NCBI GenBank assembly: GCA_028343215.1
Contig: JAOLYB010000001.1
Span: 1-64,000, forward strand
Length of the DNA: 64,000 bases
Direction: 5' to 3'
DNA from: Candidatus Nitrosopelagicus sp.
GTDB lineage: Archaea > Thermoproteota > Nitrososphaeria > Nitrososphaerales > Nitrosopumilaceae
Position 1 is the first letter of the stretch; each line of letters starts with the position of its first letter. Positions 26,269 through 34,759 of the stretch are shown one piece after another. Below the pieces are notes generated by a model. The model was not told where the DNA came from. It was given only the letters and a program-made list of their open reading frames with translations, and ran no database searches. The position numbers and the translations under genes are program-made.

Positions 26269-26496
26269 ATCTTTTCTTGGATCAATTTTTCTAACTTGTG
26301 TCAAGTATAGGTATGCCATGAATGCGCCTAAAAATAGATTAACTACACCTAAAACAACAATCATGAAATTATTCATTGAACCAGAATCATCAATACTACC
26401 TCGAAACAAACCAAATCCAATACCCCATAGACCCACCCCAGTGAATACTAATATGAGAATTTTGAGTTTCTTTGGCTGGACATATTTTAATTTCAA
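26245..26496 (-). CDS. Small two-helix membrane protein
   Basis: 83 residues from a TTG start, with two membrane helices (~12-32 and ~43-64) and basic ends (KIDPRKDSKYKRKK). No family recognised. It overlaps the 3' end of the convergent CPBP gene by 24 bases. Only moderate certainty because of the TTG start. Confidence 0.6.
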   Translation of the reverse strand: MKLKYVQPKKLKILILVFTGVGLWGIGFGLFRGSIDDSGSMNNFMIVVLGVVNLFLGAFMAYLYLTQVRKIDPRKDSKYKRKK

Positions 26497-26588
26497 TAAT
26501 CAAACCAGAGTTTAGAAGTTATTAAATTATGAGTATGGAGATAGATATGCGAAACTAGTTTGAGTAAATTAATAGAAAGATCTTACAG

Positions 26589-26963
26589 TTAGAACTGAAT
26601 TTTTGATCCATATTTTCCCTGCAGGTCATCATACAATTTTTTTCGCTCAGACTTTATTGTTTTAGATTCATCATACATTTTTGTGAAGAAACATGCCAAA
26701 ACACGTTCATTATTTTTATCAAAGAATCTTACACTAAAACTAATTCTTTCAGGTTTTTGTTCTGCTACAAATTCAGCATTTTTTATCATTTCGTCATTGA
26801 CATGCATATGACATGGTCCATCATTTTCTCCAATAGTTATCCATTGTTCCTTTTGTCTTATTGAAAGAGAATTACTTCTCATTTCTATTGTAGCCCCATT
26901 ACTCTTGACTATCATTAAAACATCATCAACCTTAACAATATCAGAAAGAAGATCTTTTAGCAT
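26589..26963 (-). CDS. Conserved hypothetical protein
   Basis: A 124-residue soluble protein. A helical N-terminus (MLKDLLSDIVKVDDVLMIVK) is followed by antiparallel strands (IEMRSNSLSIRQ, WITIGENDGPCHMHVN, ISFSVRFFDKNNERVLACFFTKMY). The GPCHMHVN stretch could bind a metal or heme, but this is only a visual impression. Family not recognised. Confidence 0.7.
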   Translation of the reverse strand: MLKDLLSDIVKVDDVLMIVKSNGATIEMRSNSLSIRQKEQWITIGENDGPCHMHVNDEMIKNAEFVAEQKPERISFSVRFFDKNNERVLACFFTKMYDESKTIKSERKKLYDDLQGKYGSKIQF

Positions 26964-27010
26964 AGATTTTGGATAAATTAATCGTTAGTAAGATTTTCTT
27001 TACTCATCTT

Positions 27011-27235
27011 TTACCCATACCAGACATCTCTATCTTTCATTAAACAATAGGTTCGGGCTCTACGGTTGAGGTAGATTATGTTCAAACGTACTCCAAGTTT
27101 TAGTAATTCTACAAACTCTCTACTATTTTTTGATCTGTAGCCACTCAAAGTTTTGAGAACAGAATATGGTATTGGGGAGTTTTTCAATTGTGCCATGATG
27201 TGAATTAATTTTTTTTCAGAATTGAGCATATCCAT
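27011..27235 (-). CDS. Small winged-helix-like protein
   Basis: 74 residues (MDMLNSEKKLIHIMAQLKNS) with two helices, a basic turn (SGYRSKNSREFVELLKLG) and a C-terminal hairpin (IIYLNRRARTYCLM), a pattern like a winged helix. A DNA-binding role is inference. Confidence 0.6.
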   Translation of the reverse strand: MDMLNSEKKLIHIMAQLKNSPIPYSVLKTLSGYRSKNSREFVELLKLGVRLNIIYLNRRARTYCLMKDRDVWYG

Positions 27236-27280
27236 ACTATATTGTAACTTGGGTTTCAGTTAAGATTTTCCAGAGATCCA

Positions 27281-27315
27281 TTAAACGCGAATTATCACAG
27301 CAAACTAACATTTTA
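27281..27315 (+). promoter_or_regulatory. Promoter-like element shared with tRNA-Thr, copy 1
   Basis: Thirty-five bases match 28652-28686 with three differences (TTAAA.GCG.ATTATCACA.CAAACTAACATTTTA). In the other copy the terminal TTTTA is the TATA box of tRNA-Thr. Here no tRNA follows; a transcript would begin near 27340. Confidence 0.5.
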
Positions 27316-27352
27316 GGATAACAAAAATTAGCTAGTTTAATGAGGAGAGTAT

Positions 27353-27427
27353 ATGAGATTATATCGCTTCGCGTTTGTTCTTCTAATCGTTAGTGTGGTG
27401 TGTATATTGTATTTTGGATTAAGATAA
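27353..27427 (+). CDS. Possible 24-aa single-helix membrane peptide
   Basis: ATG at 27353 preceded by GAGGAGAG at a ribosome-binding distance. The frame encodes MRLYRFAFVLLIVSVVCILY then FGLR and stop, a single membrane helix with basic N-terminus. It lies downstream of the promoter-like element at 27281. Too short to be sure; a non-coding RNA is the alternative. Confidence 0.35.
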   Translation: MRLYRFAFVLLIVSVVCILYFGLR

Positions 27428-27464
27428 AAAAAGAGTGCTAATTTCTATTGGCCTCTAAAACTGT

Positions 27465-27803
27465 CTAGTCGTTTTTTTGAAAATAGGGATCTCTTAGTTC
27501 CAGAGTAGCTTCACTCATTTCTAGACGTAGAAATAAGCTATCATCCCACTCACTTTCTGGAACATATCTAGTTTGATAATCAACTAAGCATTTTCCTGTT
27601 TCATATAATGCCCGTGAATTTTTTACATAACACTGATCAAACTCTCGATCATTTTGCCATGCTCCACATGCATTTGGTTGATATACTTGAGATAATCTTG
27701 AACATTCTGAAAGATGAGCTTCCCTTTGAATTTCTTGTGTTCCAAAATATGCCACTACTGCAGTAACTCCAATGATTATTGCCATAACAAAAATAAATTT
27801 CAT
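27465..27803 (-). CDS. Small membrane-anchored protein with four cysteines
   Basis: 112 residues. An N-terminal hydrophobic helix (MKFIFVMAIIIGVTAVVAYF) is followed by an exported region with four cysteines (SECSRL, NACGAW, DQCYVK, GKCLVD) that could form two disulfides. Its start overlaps the end of the upstream PsbP-like gene by four bases, so the two are coupled. Family unknown. Confidence 0.72.
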   Translation of the reverse strand: MKFIFVMAIIIGVTAVVAYFGTQEIQREAHLSECSRLSQVYQPNACGAWQNDREFDQCYVKNSRALYETGKCLVDYQTRYVPESEWDDSLFLRLEMSEATLELRDPYFQKND

Positions 27804-28603
27804 TCAAAATCATCAAATTCAAGTTCAATATAGATAGGATCTTGGTATTGTTGTTCAGGTTGATATTCTACTTCAATAGGTTGCTCAATGACTGTATTCG
27901 TGTTTGAATTACTATCACTACCCCAATTAAAAAGCGACATTATTGCTTTGATTAGATTGTCAATCCATGAAGATTCTGATTCTGAAAATAAATCATCTTG
28001 GTCATAGATGTTGTTAATCTTGAATGTGGAAATTACTTTTTCATGCGTTTCTAAATCAAATTGTTCAACATCATTACTTGTTCCAATTAACCAAATGTCA
28101 TTACCAACTAGAACGTATGTTGTAGTTCCCATTCCTTCGTTTAATCCCAAACCAGCTGGGTATATTGGATCGCCACCATCTTGGTATAACTCATAACTTA
28201 CTACAACAGTAAATGCACGATAGCCATTAATTTGATGAGCGTATTCATCAAGAAATTTCAGATCAGAACATAATATGTAATCCTCTTCGAGAGTAGATTC
28301 ATTACAAAACATCTTTTCATCTTCTTTTAACCAATTCAGTTCTTCATAATCTGCCCCTGCAATACCACAATCTTCCCCACGATATTCAGAACACCATAAC
28401 GAAACATACATTCCATTTCTACCTGTTTCATCAGAATCAAAATTCACGCCACCCCATTCATCTTCTGCAGATACTTTCCATTCACTTGGGTGTTGAATAG
28501 AAAATGGATATTCAGATTCATGGACATAAACATCAGCAAATACACTTGGAACCATCAATCCAATCGTGGCCACTGCTAGAATAGAAAGTAGTGTAATTTT
28601 CAA
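27800..28603 (-). CDS. Exported PsbP-like protein
   Basis: About 267 residues from TTG at 28603 (or the adjacent TTG at 28606). The signal peptide MKITLLSILAVATIGLMVPS is nearly that of the W-repeat protein at 9437. The mature region starts with a PsbP-like fold (YPFSIQHPSEWKVSAEDEW). It then has cysteine-rich loops (WCSEYRGEDCG, CNESTLEEDYILC) and a low-complexity acidic/Asn tail preceded by a hydrophobic patch (DNLIKAIMSLFNWG). The same YPSDW-type start occurs in the protease at 7161. Role unknown. Confidence 0.78.
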   Translation of the reverse strand: MKITLLSILAVATIGLMVPSVFADVYVHESEYPFSIQHPSEWKVSAEDEWGGVNFDSDETGRNGMYVSLWCSEYRGEDCGIAGADYEELNWLKEDEKMFCNESTLEEDYILCSDLKFLDEYAHQINGYRAFTVVVSYELYQDGGDPIYPAGLGLNEGMGTTTYVLVGNDIWLIGTSNDVEQFDLETHEKVISTFKINNIYDQDDLFSESESSWIDNLIKAIMSLFNWGSDSNSNTNTVIEQPIEVEYQPEQQYQDPIYIELEFDDFE

Positions 28604-28651
28604 CAATAATACATGATGTTAATCTCAATTAAGAATTTTCTAGAAGATTTG

Positions 28652-28686
28652 TTAAAGGCGCATTATCACACCAAACTAACATTTTA
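28652..28686 (+). promoter_or_regulatory. tRNA-Thr promoter element (copy 2 of shared element)
   Basis: ACATTTTAAAAC places a TATA box (TTTTAAA, 28682-28688) 26-32 bases before the tRNA-Thr 5' end. The upstream 30 bases are shared with 27281-27315. Confidence 0.6.
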
Positions 28687-28713
28687 AAACAGCAAATTTG
28701 TAAAAAATGCAGT

Positions 28714-28787
28714 GCCAATGTAGCTCAGCCTGGTTAGAGCAATTGATTTGTAATCAATAGGTCGAGAGTTCAAATCTCTCCATTGGC
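28714..28787 (+). tRNA. tRNA-Thr (anticodon TGT)
   Basis: Full cloverleaf: acceptor GCCAATG/CATTGGC, D-arm GCTC...GAGC, anticodon stem ATTGA/TCAAT around TTTGTAA, and T-arm GAGAG-TTCAAAT-CTCTC. Anticodon TGT reads ACA (threonine). No intron, no encoded CCA. Confidence 0.97.
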
Positions 28788-28796
28788 TTTCTTAGT

Positions 28797-29168
28797 TTAG
28801 AAATAATGAATTTTCATATGAGTTTGATGTACCGTCTCATATGGAGTAATATGACCACAATGAGGGCAAGAGAATAGTCCTTCTGCAGATTGTTTTGCAT
28901 CACGTTCAATTGTTTTTCCAGCGACAGATTCTATTGAAATTATGTCACCTCTAGAAATTACAGCAAAGTTTCGTTGTTCACCAATTGAATCCAAAAATCG
29001 TTTGATGGATGTGACCACCTCGTTTGTATCAATAACACCCTCCTCTTCTATAGGAGATAAAATAAATTCATGATATTTGATATTAGGGATTGCCGCCACA
29101 TCATCAGCCACATAAATTAGTAATTCATTTTGAATTGATTCAACTTCATGGCAATCAACTGTAATCAT
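28797..29168 (-). CDS. Small protein with C-terminal zinc finger
   Basis: About 123 residues from the ATG at 29168 (a TTG at 29183 adds five). The N-terminal ~90 residues are alpha/beta. The C-terminus has CPHCGHITPYETVHQTHMKIH, a C2H2-type zinc finger spacing (CxxC then HxxxH-like). It could be a nucleic-acid-binding protein. It ends 9 bases past the tRNA-Thr gene. Confidence 0.72.
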   Translation of the reverse strand: MITVDCHEVESIQNELLIYVADDVAAIPNIKYHEFILSPIEEEGVIDTNEVVTSIKRFLDSIGEQRNFAVISRGDIISIESVAGKTIERDAKQSAEGLFSCPHCGHITPYETVHQTHMKIHYF

Positions 29169-29265
29169 ATGATAAATTTTCAATTAGATGATTATAAAAA
29201 ATTTCACAATTGTTTCATAGTATTAGAAGTTAGATTATAATATCAATTGGAGATTTACATATGAT

Positions 29266-30327
29266 ATGACTGATCTATACAGATTACTTCCAGAAGAGAT
29301 GGAGAAATTAGTAATCGATATGGGCTATCAAAGGTACAGAGCAGACCAAATTCTAATGCCACTTTATTTCAAATTTCCTAAAAATATTGCAGACATTAAA
29401 CAGCTTCCAAAGACAATGATTGCAGAATTGGTTGAAGCAGGATATACAATAGGTTCAGCAAAAGAAATTCACAGAGTTACTAGTGAAGATGGGGATACTA
29501 CGAAATTATTACTTAATCTCACTAACGATAAATCTGTTGAAACTGTTCTCATGCAATATGAATCTGAGAAAGAAGGAGGACTACCTAGATCAACAGTATG
29601 TGTTTCAACTCAAATTGGATGTGCCATGGGATGTACATTTTGTGCAACAGGGCAGATGGGTTTTGAGACAAATCTGAAGGCAGAGCATATCGTAGCACAG
29701 GTAGTTCATTTTGAAGAAATTATTGAGCAAAAAAAAGAGCACATTACAAATTTAGTTTTTATGGGAATGGGCGAACCAATGGCAAATTATGATGAAATGA
29801 TTAGAGCCGTGAAAATTTTAACTGACCCAAGAGGTTTTGGATTGGGACAACGACACATTACAATTTCAACAATTGGAATCAAAGAAGGAATTGAGAAATT
29901 GGCAAATGAGGATCTTCAGATTGGACTTGCAATATCATTACATGCTCCAAACAATGAATTACGCAAGAAATTAGTTCCTACAGCAACAAAAGATTCTGTT
30001 AAAGAGATAATTGATGCAGGACATTATTATTTTAAAAAGACAGGACGGCGTGTGACATTTGAATATGCATTGATGGAAGGAGTAAATGATTCGCGGGATG
30101 TTGCACATGAATTGGCCGAACTTTTACGAGGAAATGGATCACATGTGAATTTAATTCCAATAAATCCAACAGCAGGTAATTTCAACCGCCCATCAAAAAG
30201 CAGAGTTTTTGAGTTTAAACGAATTTTAAATGAAGCAGGCGTGAATTGTACAATTCGCATTGAGAAAGGAACTGAAATATCTGCCGCATGCGGTCAGCTG
30301 AGAACAGATATTGTAAACACAAACTAG
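29266..30327 (+). CDS. rlmN: 23S rRNA (adenine-2503-C2)-methyltransferase, radical SAM
   Basis: A 353-residue radical-SAM enzyme of the RlmN/Cfr type that methylates C2 of an adenosine in 23S rRNA and sometimes tRNA. The iron-sulfur motif is CxxxCxxC at Cys119, 123 and 126 (GCAMGCTFCATG). The methyl-carrying cysteine is in the terminal SAACGQL. MGMGEPMANYD and ISLHAPNNELRKKLVP are conserved. RlmN is mainly bacterial, so an ancient transfer into this archaeal lineage is likely. The cupredoxin gene starts at the very next base. Confidence 0.93.
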   Translation: MTDLYRLLPEEMEKLVIDMGYQRYRADQILMPLYFKFPKNIADIKQLPKTMIAELVEAGYTIGSAKEIHRVTSEDGDTTKLLLNLTNDKSVETVLMQYESEKEGGLPRSTVCVSTQIGCAMGCTFCATGQMGFETNLKAEHIVAQVVHFEEIIEQKKEHITNLVFMGMGEPMANYDEMIRAVKILTDPRGFGLGQRHITISTIGIKEGIEKLANEDLQIGLAISLHAPNNELRKKLVPTATKDSVKEIIDAGHYYFKKTGRRVTFEYALMEGVNDSRDVAHELAELLRGNGSHVNLIPINPTAGNFNRPSKSRVFEFKRILNEAGVNCTIRIEKGTEISAACGQLRTDIVNTN

Positions 30328-30798
30328 ATGAAAATTATCATCTTAGGTTTAATCATTACCGCATCCATTCTGATCTTGTATGCAATCATATCAGGTATGA
30401 TGAATTTTGAAATTCAAAATACAGATAATGAATTAATTGATTCTATCTATTCTGAAAAGGAAATTTTTACAGAAGCACCGTATAGCGGCAACACAAATGA
30501 TAAAGCTCAGCATGTAATCATAATAGTAAAAGATTCATGGAAACAAGGATGTGAGGTAGATGATTCATGTTTCTTACCCTATGAAAAAATAATTGGTGTA
30601 GGAGAGACGATATTATTTGTGAATCAAGATGAATTCGAACATAATGTTAGACTAAGAGGAGACCCAAATTACCTACATTTCCCAACAGATGTCATAAAAC
30701 AAAATGAATATTTTGTTTACAAATTTCATGAATTAGGAAAATACCAATATCATTGCACACTCCACCCTTGGATGGAAGGTGTGATCACAATCAGATAA
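30328..30798 (+). CDS. Membrane-anchored cupredoxin (blue copper protein)
   Basis: 156 residues with an N-terminal membrane anchor (~3-25) and one plastocyanin/azurin-like domain. Copper ligands are visible: His in DEFEHNVRL and the Cys-His-Met cluster in YQYHCTLHPWMEG near the C-terminus. Such small copper proteins are thought to carry electrons outside the membrane in ammonia-oxidising archaea. It directly follows rlmN. Confidence 0.9.
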   Translation: MKIIILGLIITASILILYAIISGMMNFEIQNTDNELIDSIYSEKEIFTEAPYSGNTNDKAQHVIIIVKDSWKQGCEVDDSCFLPYEKIIGVGETILFVNQDEFEHNVRLRGDPNYLHFPTDVIKQNEYFVYKFHELGKYQYHCTLHPWMEGVITIR

Positions 30799-30868
30799 TC
30801 CATCCATACATAAATTTTCGACAGTTGTACTATATCGTTTTAAATTAGAAATGCTATGATTATGGAAT

Positions 30869-31258
30869 ATGATTAGTTACCAGCAATTTGCAGAAAGTAA
30901 ACCAAAATTACTCATTGCGGTCATTTTAACAACTGTTGCAGCATTATCAGTTCCAGTATTGATGCCTCACATTTATCATGGTGCACATATTTGGCATCTA
31001 CTTTTACACACATCAGGAATAATTTTGTCAGTATTTCTAGCAATTCTCAGTGTTAATGCATACTATAAGATGAGAACCAAGAAGATGATCATAACTACAA
31101 TTGCATTTATGGTGTTTACAGCAGCAGAGATTGTTCAACTGTTAGATGCAACTAAAACTCACGTTTACAATATTTTAGAATCACCATCAGAGATAGCACA
31201 TTTAATGATGCTTGCAATGATTGGGCTACTTGCATTAGCTATATTTAGGAGAGATTGA
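30869..31258 (+). CDS. Four-helix membrane protein
   Basis: 129 residues with four membrane helices and a His-rich loop (MPHIYHGAHIWHLLLH) after the first. TTTAAAT lies 25-31 bases before the ATG. The end overlaps the wHTH gene start region, so it may be a membrane partner of that regulator. Family not recognised. Confidence 0.74.
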   Translation: MISYQQFAESKPKLLIAVILTTVAALSVPVLMPHIYHGAHIWHLLLHTSGIILSVFLAILSVNAYYKMRTKKMIITTIAFMVFTAAEIVQLLDATKTHVYNILESPSEIAHLMMLAMIGLLALAIFRRD

Positions 31259-31269
31259 AATTGGCAAAC

Positions 31270-31770
31270 ATGGAATCAAGAGAGGAATTAATCATTTCAG
31301 AGATCAAAAGAAATCCTGGAATTAGATTTAGAGAAGTAATGGAAAAAATAAACCTCTCAAATGGTGTTTTAAGTTACTATGTTAGAAAATTAGAAAATAA
31401 TGGAATAATCAAAACTCAGAGAACAACACGAGTTTCAAGATTCTTCATTAATGATATGACACAAGAAGAAACCAAAGTTGTATCACGTCTAAGACAAACA
31501 ACACCAAAAGCAATTCTCGTATCATTATTAGAAAATGATAGAATGGAGTTCCAAGAAATTGTCTCTAGTGTAGGAAAAGCAAGCGCTACAGTATCATTTT
31601 ATTTATCAAAATTAGTTAATGATGAAATTGTTAGTTTCAAGAAAGTTAATTTGAAGAAAAATTACTTTATTGTAGAAAAACAAAGAATTTCAAATCTAAT
31701 TACAGAATATCATCCAGACGTAGTAGAATCTGCATCCGATAACCTTGCAGACATCATGTCTTCACTATAG
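31270..31770 (+). CDS. Two-domain winged-helix transcription regulator
   Basis: 166 residues from ATG at 31270; a TTG at 31255 would overlap the upstream stop. Two tandem winged-helix domains are visible: residues ~5-70 (RFREVMEKINLSNGVLSYYV) and ~85-145 (FQEIVSSVGKASATVSFYLS). Both resemble MarR/ArsR-type HTH. It lacks obvious metal cysteines. The membrane gene just upstream is probably in the same transcript. Confidence 0.83.
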   Translation: MESREELIISEIKRNPGIRFREVMEKINLSNGVLSYYVRKLENNGIIKTQRTTRVSRFFINDMTQEETKVVSRLRQTTPKAILVSLLENDRMEFQEIVSSVGKASATVSFYLSKLVNDEIVSFKKVNLKKNYFIVEKQRISNLITEYHPDVVESASDNLADIMSSL

Positions 31771-31842
31771 AATATTCTTAAGATTCAAGTTCAAAATTAT
31801 GACAAATAGTTTGTCTAAGAAATTTCTATAAAATATAGGATC

Positions 31843-32901
31843 TTAAGCCTCAGTATTCTCAATTGTTTTCATAGAAACAATAGAATCTACTGTATCATTC
31901 ATGACAACCTCAGATACATCTAAGATGTAATCTAAGATTCGTCTATTTTGATATATCAAATTTTGATATACGACAGATGCTTCAGAGTTTGATTTAGTTG
32001 ATTTTACCAAGGCGTTTGTCTCATCAATTAGTGCCTCTATTTCCTCTGCATGTTTTTCTGCCTGTGAGTAATTTCTTTCAGATATGAGAATCATGGTTTT
32101 ATCAAAGAGTTCAATCGTTTTTTGATATGTGCTCAAGATGTCTTTTGGGATTTTTGAGATGTTTTTATCCATATCAACAACCAGTTTTGCAATTGTAGTG
32201 ATATGGTCTGCAATTCTTTCAACACAGTTGATGATTCGTTTGTAGCCGATTGCCTGAGATGTTTTTTCTAGTCCTAATGCAGATAAGATGTTGCTATCAT
32301 CTAAGGCCATAACCAAGTTTCGGGTAAGATAATATGAAAAGCGGTCAATCTCATCATCCATGTGAACGATTTCTTGTGCATATTCAGAATCCCCTTTTTC
32401 AATTGCATGCATTGTTTCAGAAAACATGTTGGATGTTGATTTGAACATTCTGTTGAATGCCAACTCTAGTTTCATCTCAGGAGTTGCGGTAAGTACCTTG
32501 ATTGTTATTGATTCTGAATCAGATTCTATAATTTCAGTTCCTACAAACTTGGTTCGAATTAATTTCATAACCATAGAGCGTACATCTGTTTCAATTTTTG
32601 CTCGTGGTGAATTTAATACGATAAAATTGTGCCCAGAGATGTATAATGAGATGATTTTTCGCTTTATTGACTCTACAGAGTCTGTTTTTTTGATTTTAAT
32701 TTCAGGATATGTTGATGATTCTTCTTGTTTAGTATCGGAAGAGAGTGTTATAGAATTATTTGGATTGTTTACAATTTGCATTGAATCGCCATTTTTTAGA
32801 TTTAGTCTTTCAATCCATTTTTTTGGAAGTGAGATTACATAAGTAGAGCCTCCGCTAATCTGGATATTTCTACGTTCAATGTTTTTGGTCTTTGTAGACA
32901 T
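31843..32901 (-). CDS. AbrB-type N-domain plus PhoU-like regulator
   Basis: About 352 residues from ATG at 32901. The N-terminus is an AbrB/SpoVT-like DNA-binding hairpin (RRNIQISGGSTYVISLPKKW). The C-terminal ~220 residues form PhoU-type helical bundles (ETMHAIEKGDSEYAQEIVHMDDEIDRF; AIGYKRIINCVERIADH). In archaea such fusions are predicted phosphate-response regulators. It is the last gene of a leftward phosphate block after PiT and the DUF47 protein. A strong palindrome lies just upstream at 32996-33015. Confidence 0.85.
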   Translation of the reverse strand: MSTKTKNIERRNIQISGGSTYVISLPKKWIERLNLKNGDSMQIVNNPNNSITLSSDTKQEESSTYPEIKIKKTDSVESIKRKIISLYISGHNFIVLNSPRAKIETDVRSMVMKLIRTKFVGTEIIESDSESITIKVLTATPEMKLELAFNRMFKSTSNMFSETMHAIEKGDSEYAQEIVHMDDEIDRFSYYLTRNLVMALDDSNILSALGLEKTSQAIGYKRIINCVERIADHITTIAKLVVDMDKNISKIPKDILSTYQKTIELFDKTMILISERNYSQAEKHAEEIEALIDETNALVKSTKSNSEASVVYQNLIYQNRRILDYILDVSEVVMNDTVDSIVSMKTIENTEA

Positions 32902-32995
32902 CATAACTTTTTCAAAAAATACAGAGGATATAAGGGGGCAACATAGTTCCACGTCGTAAAAACAGAGTTATAGAATAAGCTACATAGTTGAGAAT

Positions 32996-33015
32996 TGATG
33001 ATCAGTTGATCATCA
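32996..33015. promoter_or_regulatory. Perfect 9-bp inverted repeat between pit and the PhoU-like regulator
   Basis: TGATGATCA-GT-TGATCATCA is a perfect palindrome. On the plus strand it is followed by a T-rich run (TTTTTGGTTTTTT). It lies ~95 bases before the ATG of the leftward regulator gene. It could be an operator for that gene or a bidirectional terminator. Confidence 0.5.
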
Positions 33016-33033
33016 TTTTTGGTTTTTTATTTT

Positions 33034-34020
33034 CTATACAAATAGATTTATGATGTAAGTGCCCAACGCCCCCAGTCCTGCAGCACCTGGAATTGTTATG
33101 ACCCATGAAAAGATAATTTGTCTACTTACCTTCCACCTTACGGCTCGTATTCTTCGTGCAGACCCTGCACCCATGATAGTACCTGTAATTGCATGAGTTG
33201 TACTTGCAGGAATTCCTAATGTTGCAAATACTGCAAGCATTAATCCCCCGCTAGTTTCTGCTGCAAATCCTTGATATGGTTTCAATCTAGTAATCTTAAC
33301 GCCCAATGTTTTGATTACTTTGTATCCTCCAAAGAACGTGCCTAACCCCATGGCGGCGGCTGCCGCAAATATTACCCATAATGGCATTTCAAGTTCGGGG
33401 ATTAAATCTGCTGCAAATAAAATTAAAACTATAATTCCCATGGTTTTTTGTCCATCATTTGCTCCATGTGTTAAGGCAAACCATGCTGATGAGATAATTT
33501 GTAATCTTCCAAATGTTTTGTTTACAATAGCGGGTTTTCTTCTTGCAAAAAAGAATATGATTAGTCCTGTTACTGCAACTCCAAAAAGCACTCCTCCAAT
33601 AGGTGCAACAATTATTCCTGTGAAAACTTTGCCTAATCCATCATAAACTAATTTTTCAAATCCTAATCCTGCAATTCCTGCCCCCATTATGCCTCCAATT
33701 AATGAATGGCTGTTTGAAATTGGCAGTCCAAAGTATGTGCATAAGGAACTCCATGCAATTGCTCCTACTAATCCTCCAATAATCATGTAAACTGTAATGT
33801 CATCGGGACTGACGATTCCTTTTGCTATGGTTGTTGCAACTGCAACTCCAAAAACGAATGGTCCTACAAAGTTTGCAACTGCTGAAATTGCAACTGCATG
33901 AATTGGTTTTAAAACACGTGTACCAATTACAGTGGCTACCGAGTTTGCTGAATCATTAAAGCCATTAACAAAATCGAACACCAGAGCGATGGCAATTCCT
34001 ATAATCGCTATTTCTAACAT
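33034..34020 (-). CDS. pit: Inorganic phosphate transporter, PiT family
   Basis: A 328-residue membrane protein with about ten helices. The duplicated PiT signature is clear: FDFVNGFNDSANSVATVIGTR near the N-terminus and WFALTHGANDGQKTMG in the middle. It imports phosphate with a cation. The DUF47 gene lies 9 bases upstream on the same strand. Confidence 0.95.
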   Translation of the reverse strand: MLEIAIIGIAIALVFDFVNGFNDSANSVATVIGTRVLKPIHAVAISAVANFVGPFVFGVAVATTIAKGIVSPDDITVYMIIGGLVGAIAWSSLCTYFGLPISNSHSLIGGIMGAGIAGLGFEKLVYDGLGKVFTGIIVAPIGGVLFGVAVTGLIIFFFARRKPAIVNKTFGRLQIISSAWFALTHGANDGQKTMGIIVLILFAADLIPELEMPLWVIFAAAAAMGLGTFFGGYKVIKTLGVKITRLKPYQGFAAETSGGLMLAVFATLGIPASTTHAITGTIMGAGSARRIRAVRWKVSRQIIFSWVITIPGAAGLGALGTYIINLFV

Positions 34021-34029
34021 ATTTTTCTC

Positions 34030-34659
34030 CTAGGTATATTTTAAAACAATATCTTCAATTACATCTGCCACATCAACACATCGGTCTGATGCAGTTTCCA
34101 TAGTTTCATAGATATCTTTTAGTTTGATTATGTGTATTGCATCATTACTTTCAAAGAGTTCAGTTATTGCAGTTCTGTACAAATCATCAATTTTATGCTC
34201 AATTACACTTGTATTTCTACAATGTTCGATCATTGATTTAGGATTCTTGACATTGCTTAATTTTGATACCATGTATTCAACCTCTTTTGTGGCTTTTACC
34301 AGTTCTTCTGCCATTTCCAGTGCATGCGGAGGAGATTCAGTAATTTTGTAACTCAAGAATCTCGCACCTATTCCATCCATAAAATCAATAATATCATCTA
34401 TCTTTGATGCAACTCTTTGCATATCTTCTCTATCTAATGGTGTGATGAAAGTTCTGTTTAGTTCTGAAAAAATATCCCGTGTTAGGACGTCGGCCTCAGT
34501 TTCAATTCGTGATACGTCTTTTATTTTTTCAACATTGGTTGGGTCTTGTAATAATTCGTATACAGATTCAGATGCTTCAACCGCCTTTTTTGCCAAACCA
34601 TCTAAAATCACTAACAGTTCTTTTTCATTTGATTTTACCCAAGAAAACCATTGTCCCAT
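34030..34659 (-). CDS. DUF47 / PhoU-like PiT accessory protein
   Basis: 209 residues, all-helical PhoU-like fold (DUF47/TIGR00153). The repeated E.EAD..TRDIF and IEHKIDDLYRTAI ... METASDRCVDVADVIEDIV motifs carry the acidic metal-binding positions. DUF47 proteins are regularly coded beside PiT and are thought to regulate it. It is the first gene of the leftward phosphate operon. Confidence 0.9.
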   Translation of the reverse strand: MGQWFSWVKSNEKELLVILDGLAKKAVEASESVYELLQDPTNVEKIKDVSRIETEADVLTRDIFSELNRTFITPLDREDMQRVASKIDDIIDFMDGIGARFLSYKITESPPHALEMAEELVKATKEVEYMVSKLSNVKNPKSMIEHCRNTSVIEHKIDDLYRTAITELFESNDAIHIIKLKDIYETMETASDRCVDVADVIEDIVLKYT

Positions 34660-34703
34660 AACAAATAAAATAAAATTTTGAAGTTAAGAATGATCTACGT
34701 GTT

Positions 34704-34722
34704 CTATATGGCAACTATATAG
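34704..34722. promoter_or_regulatory. Inverted repeat upstream of phosphate operon
   Basis: CTATAT-GGCAACT-ATATAG lies 45-63 bases before the start of the DUF47-pit operon. Position suits an operator or promoter element. Confidence 0.35.
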
Positions 34723-34759
34723 CAGACATAATATACGATCAAAAAAGTTTGTTTACTAA

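Noticed and set aside
26216-26515. Rightward frame overlapping the small leftward membrane gene
   Set aside because: It is mostly antisense to the two-helix protein and overlaps the CPBP gene; no motif supports it.
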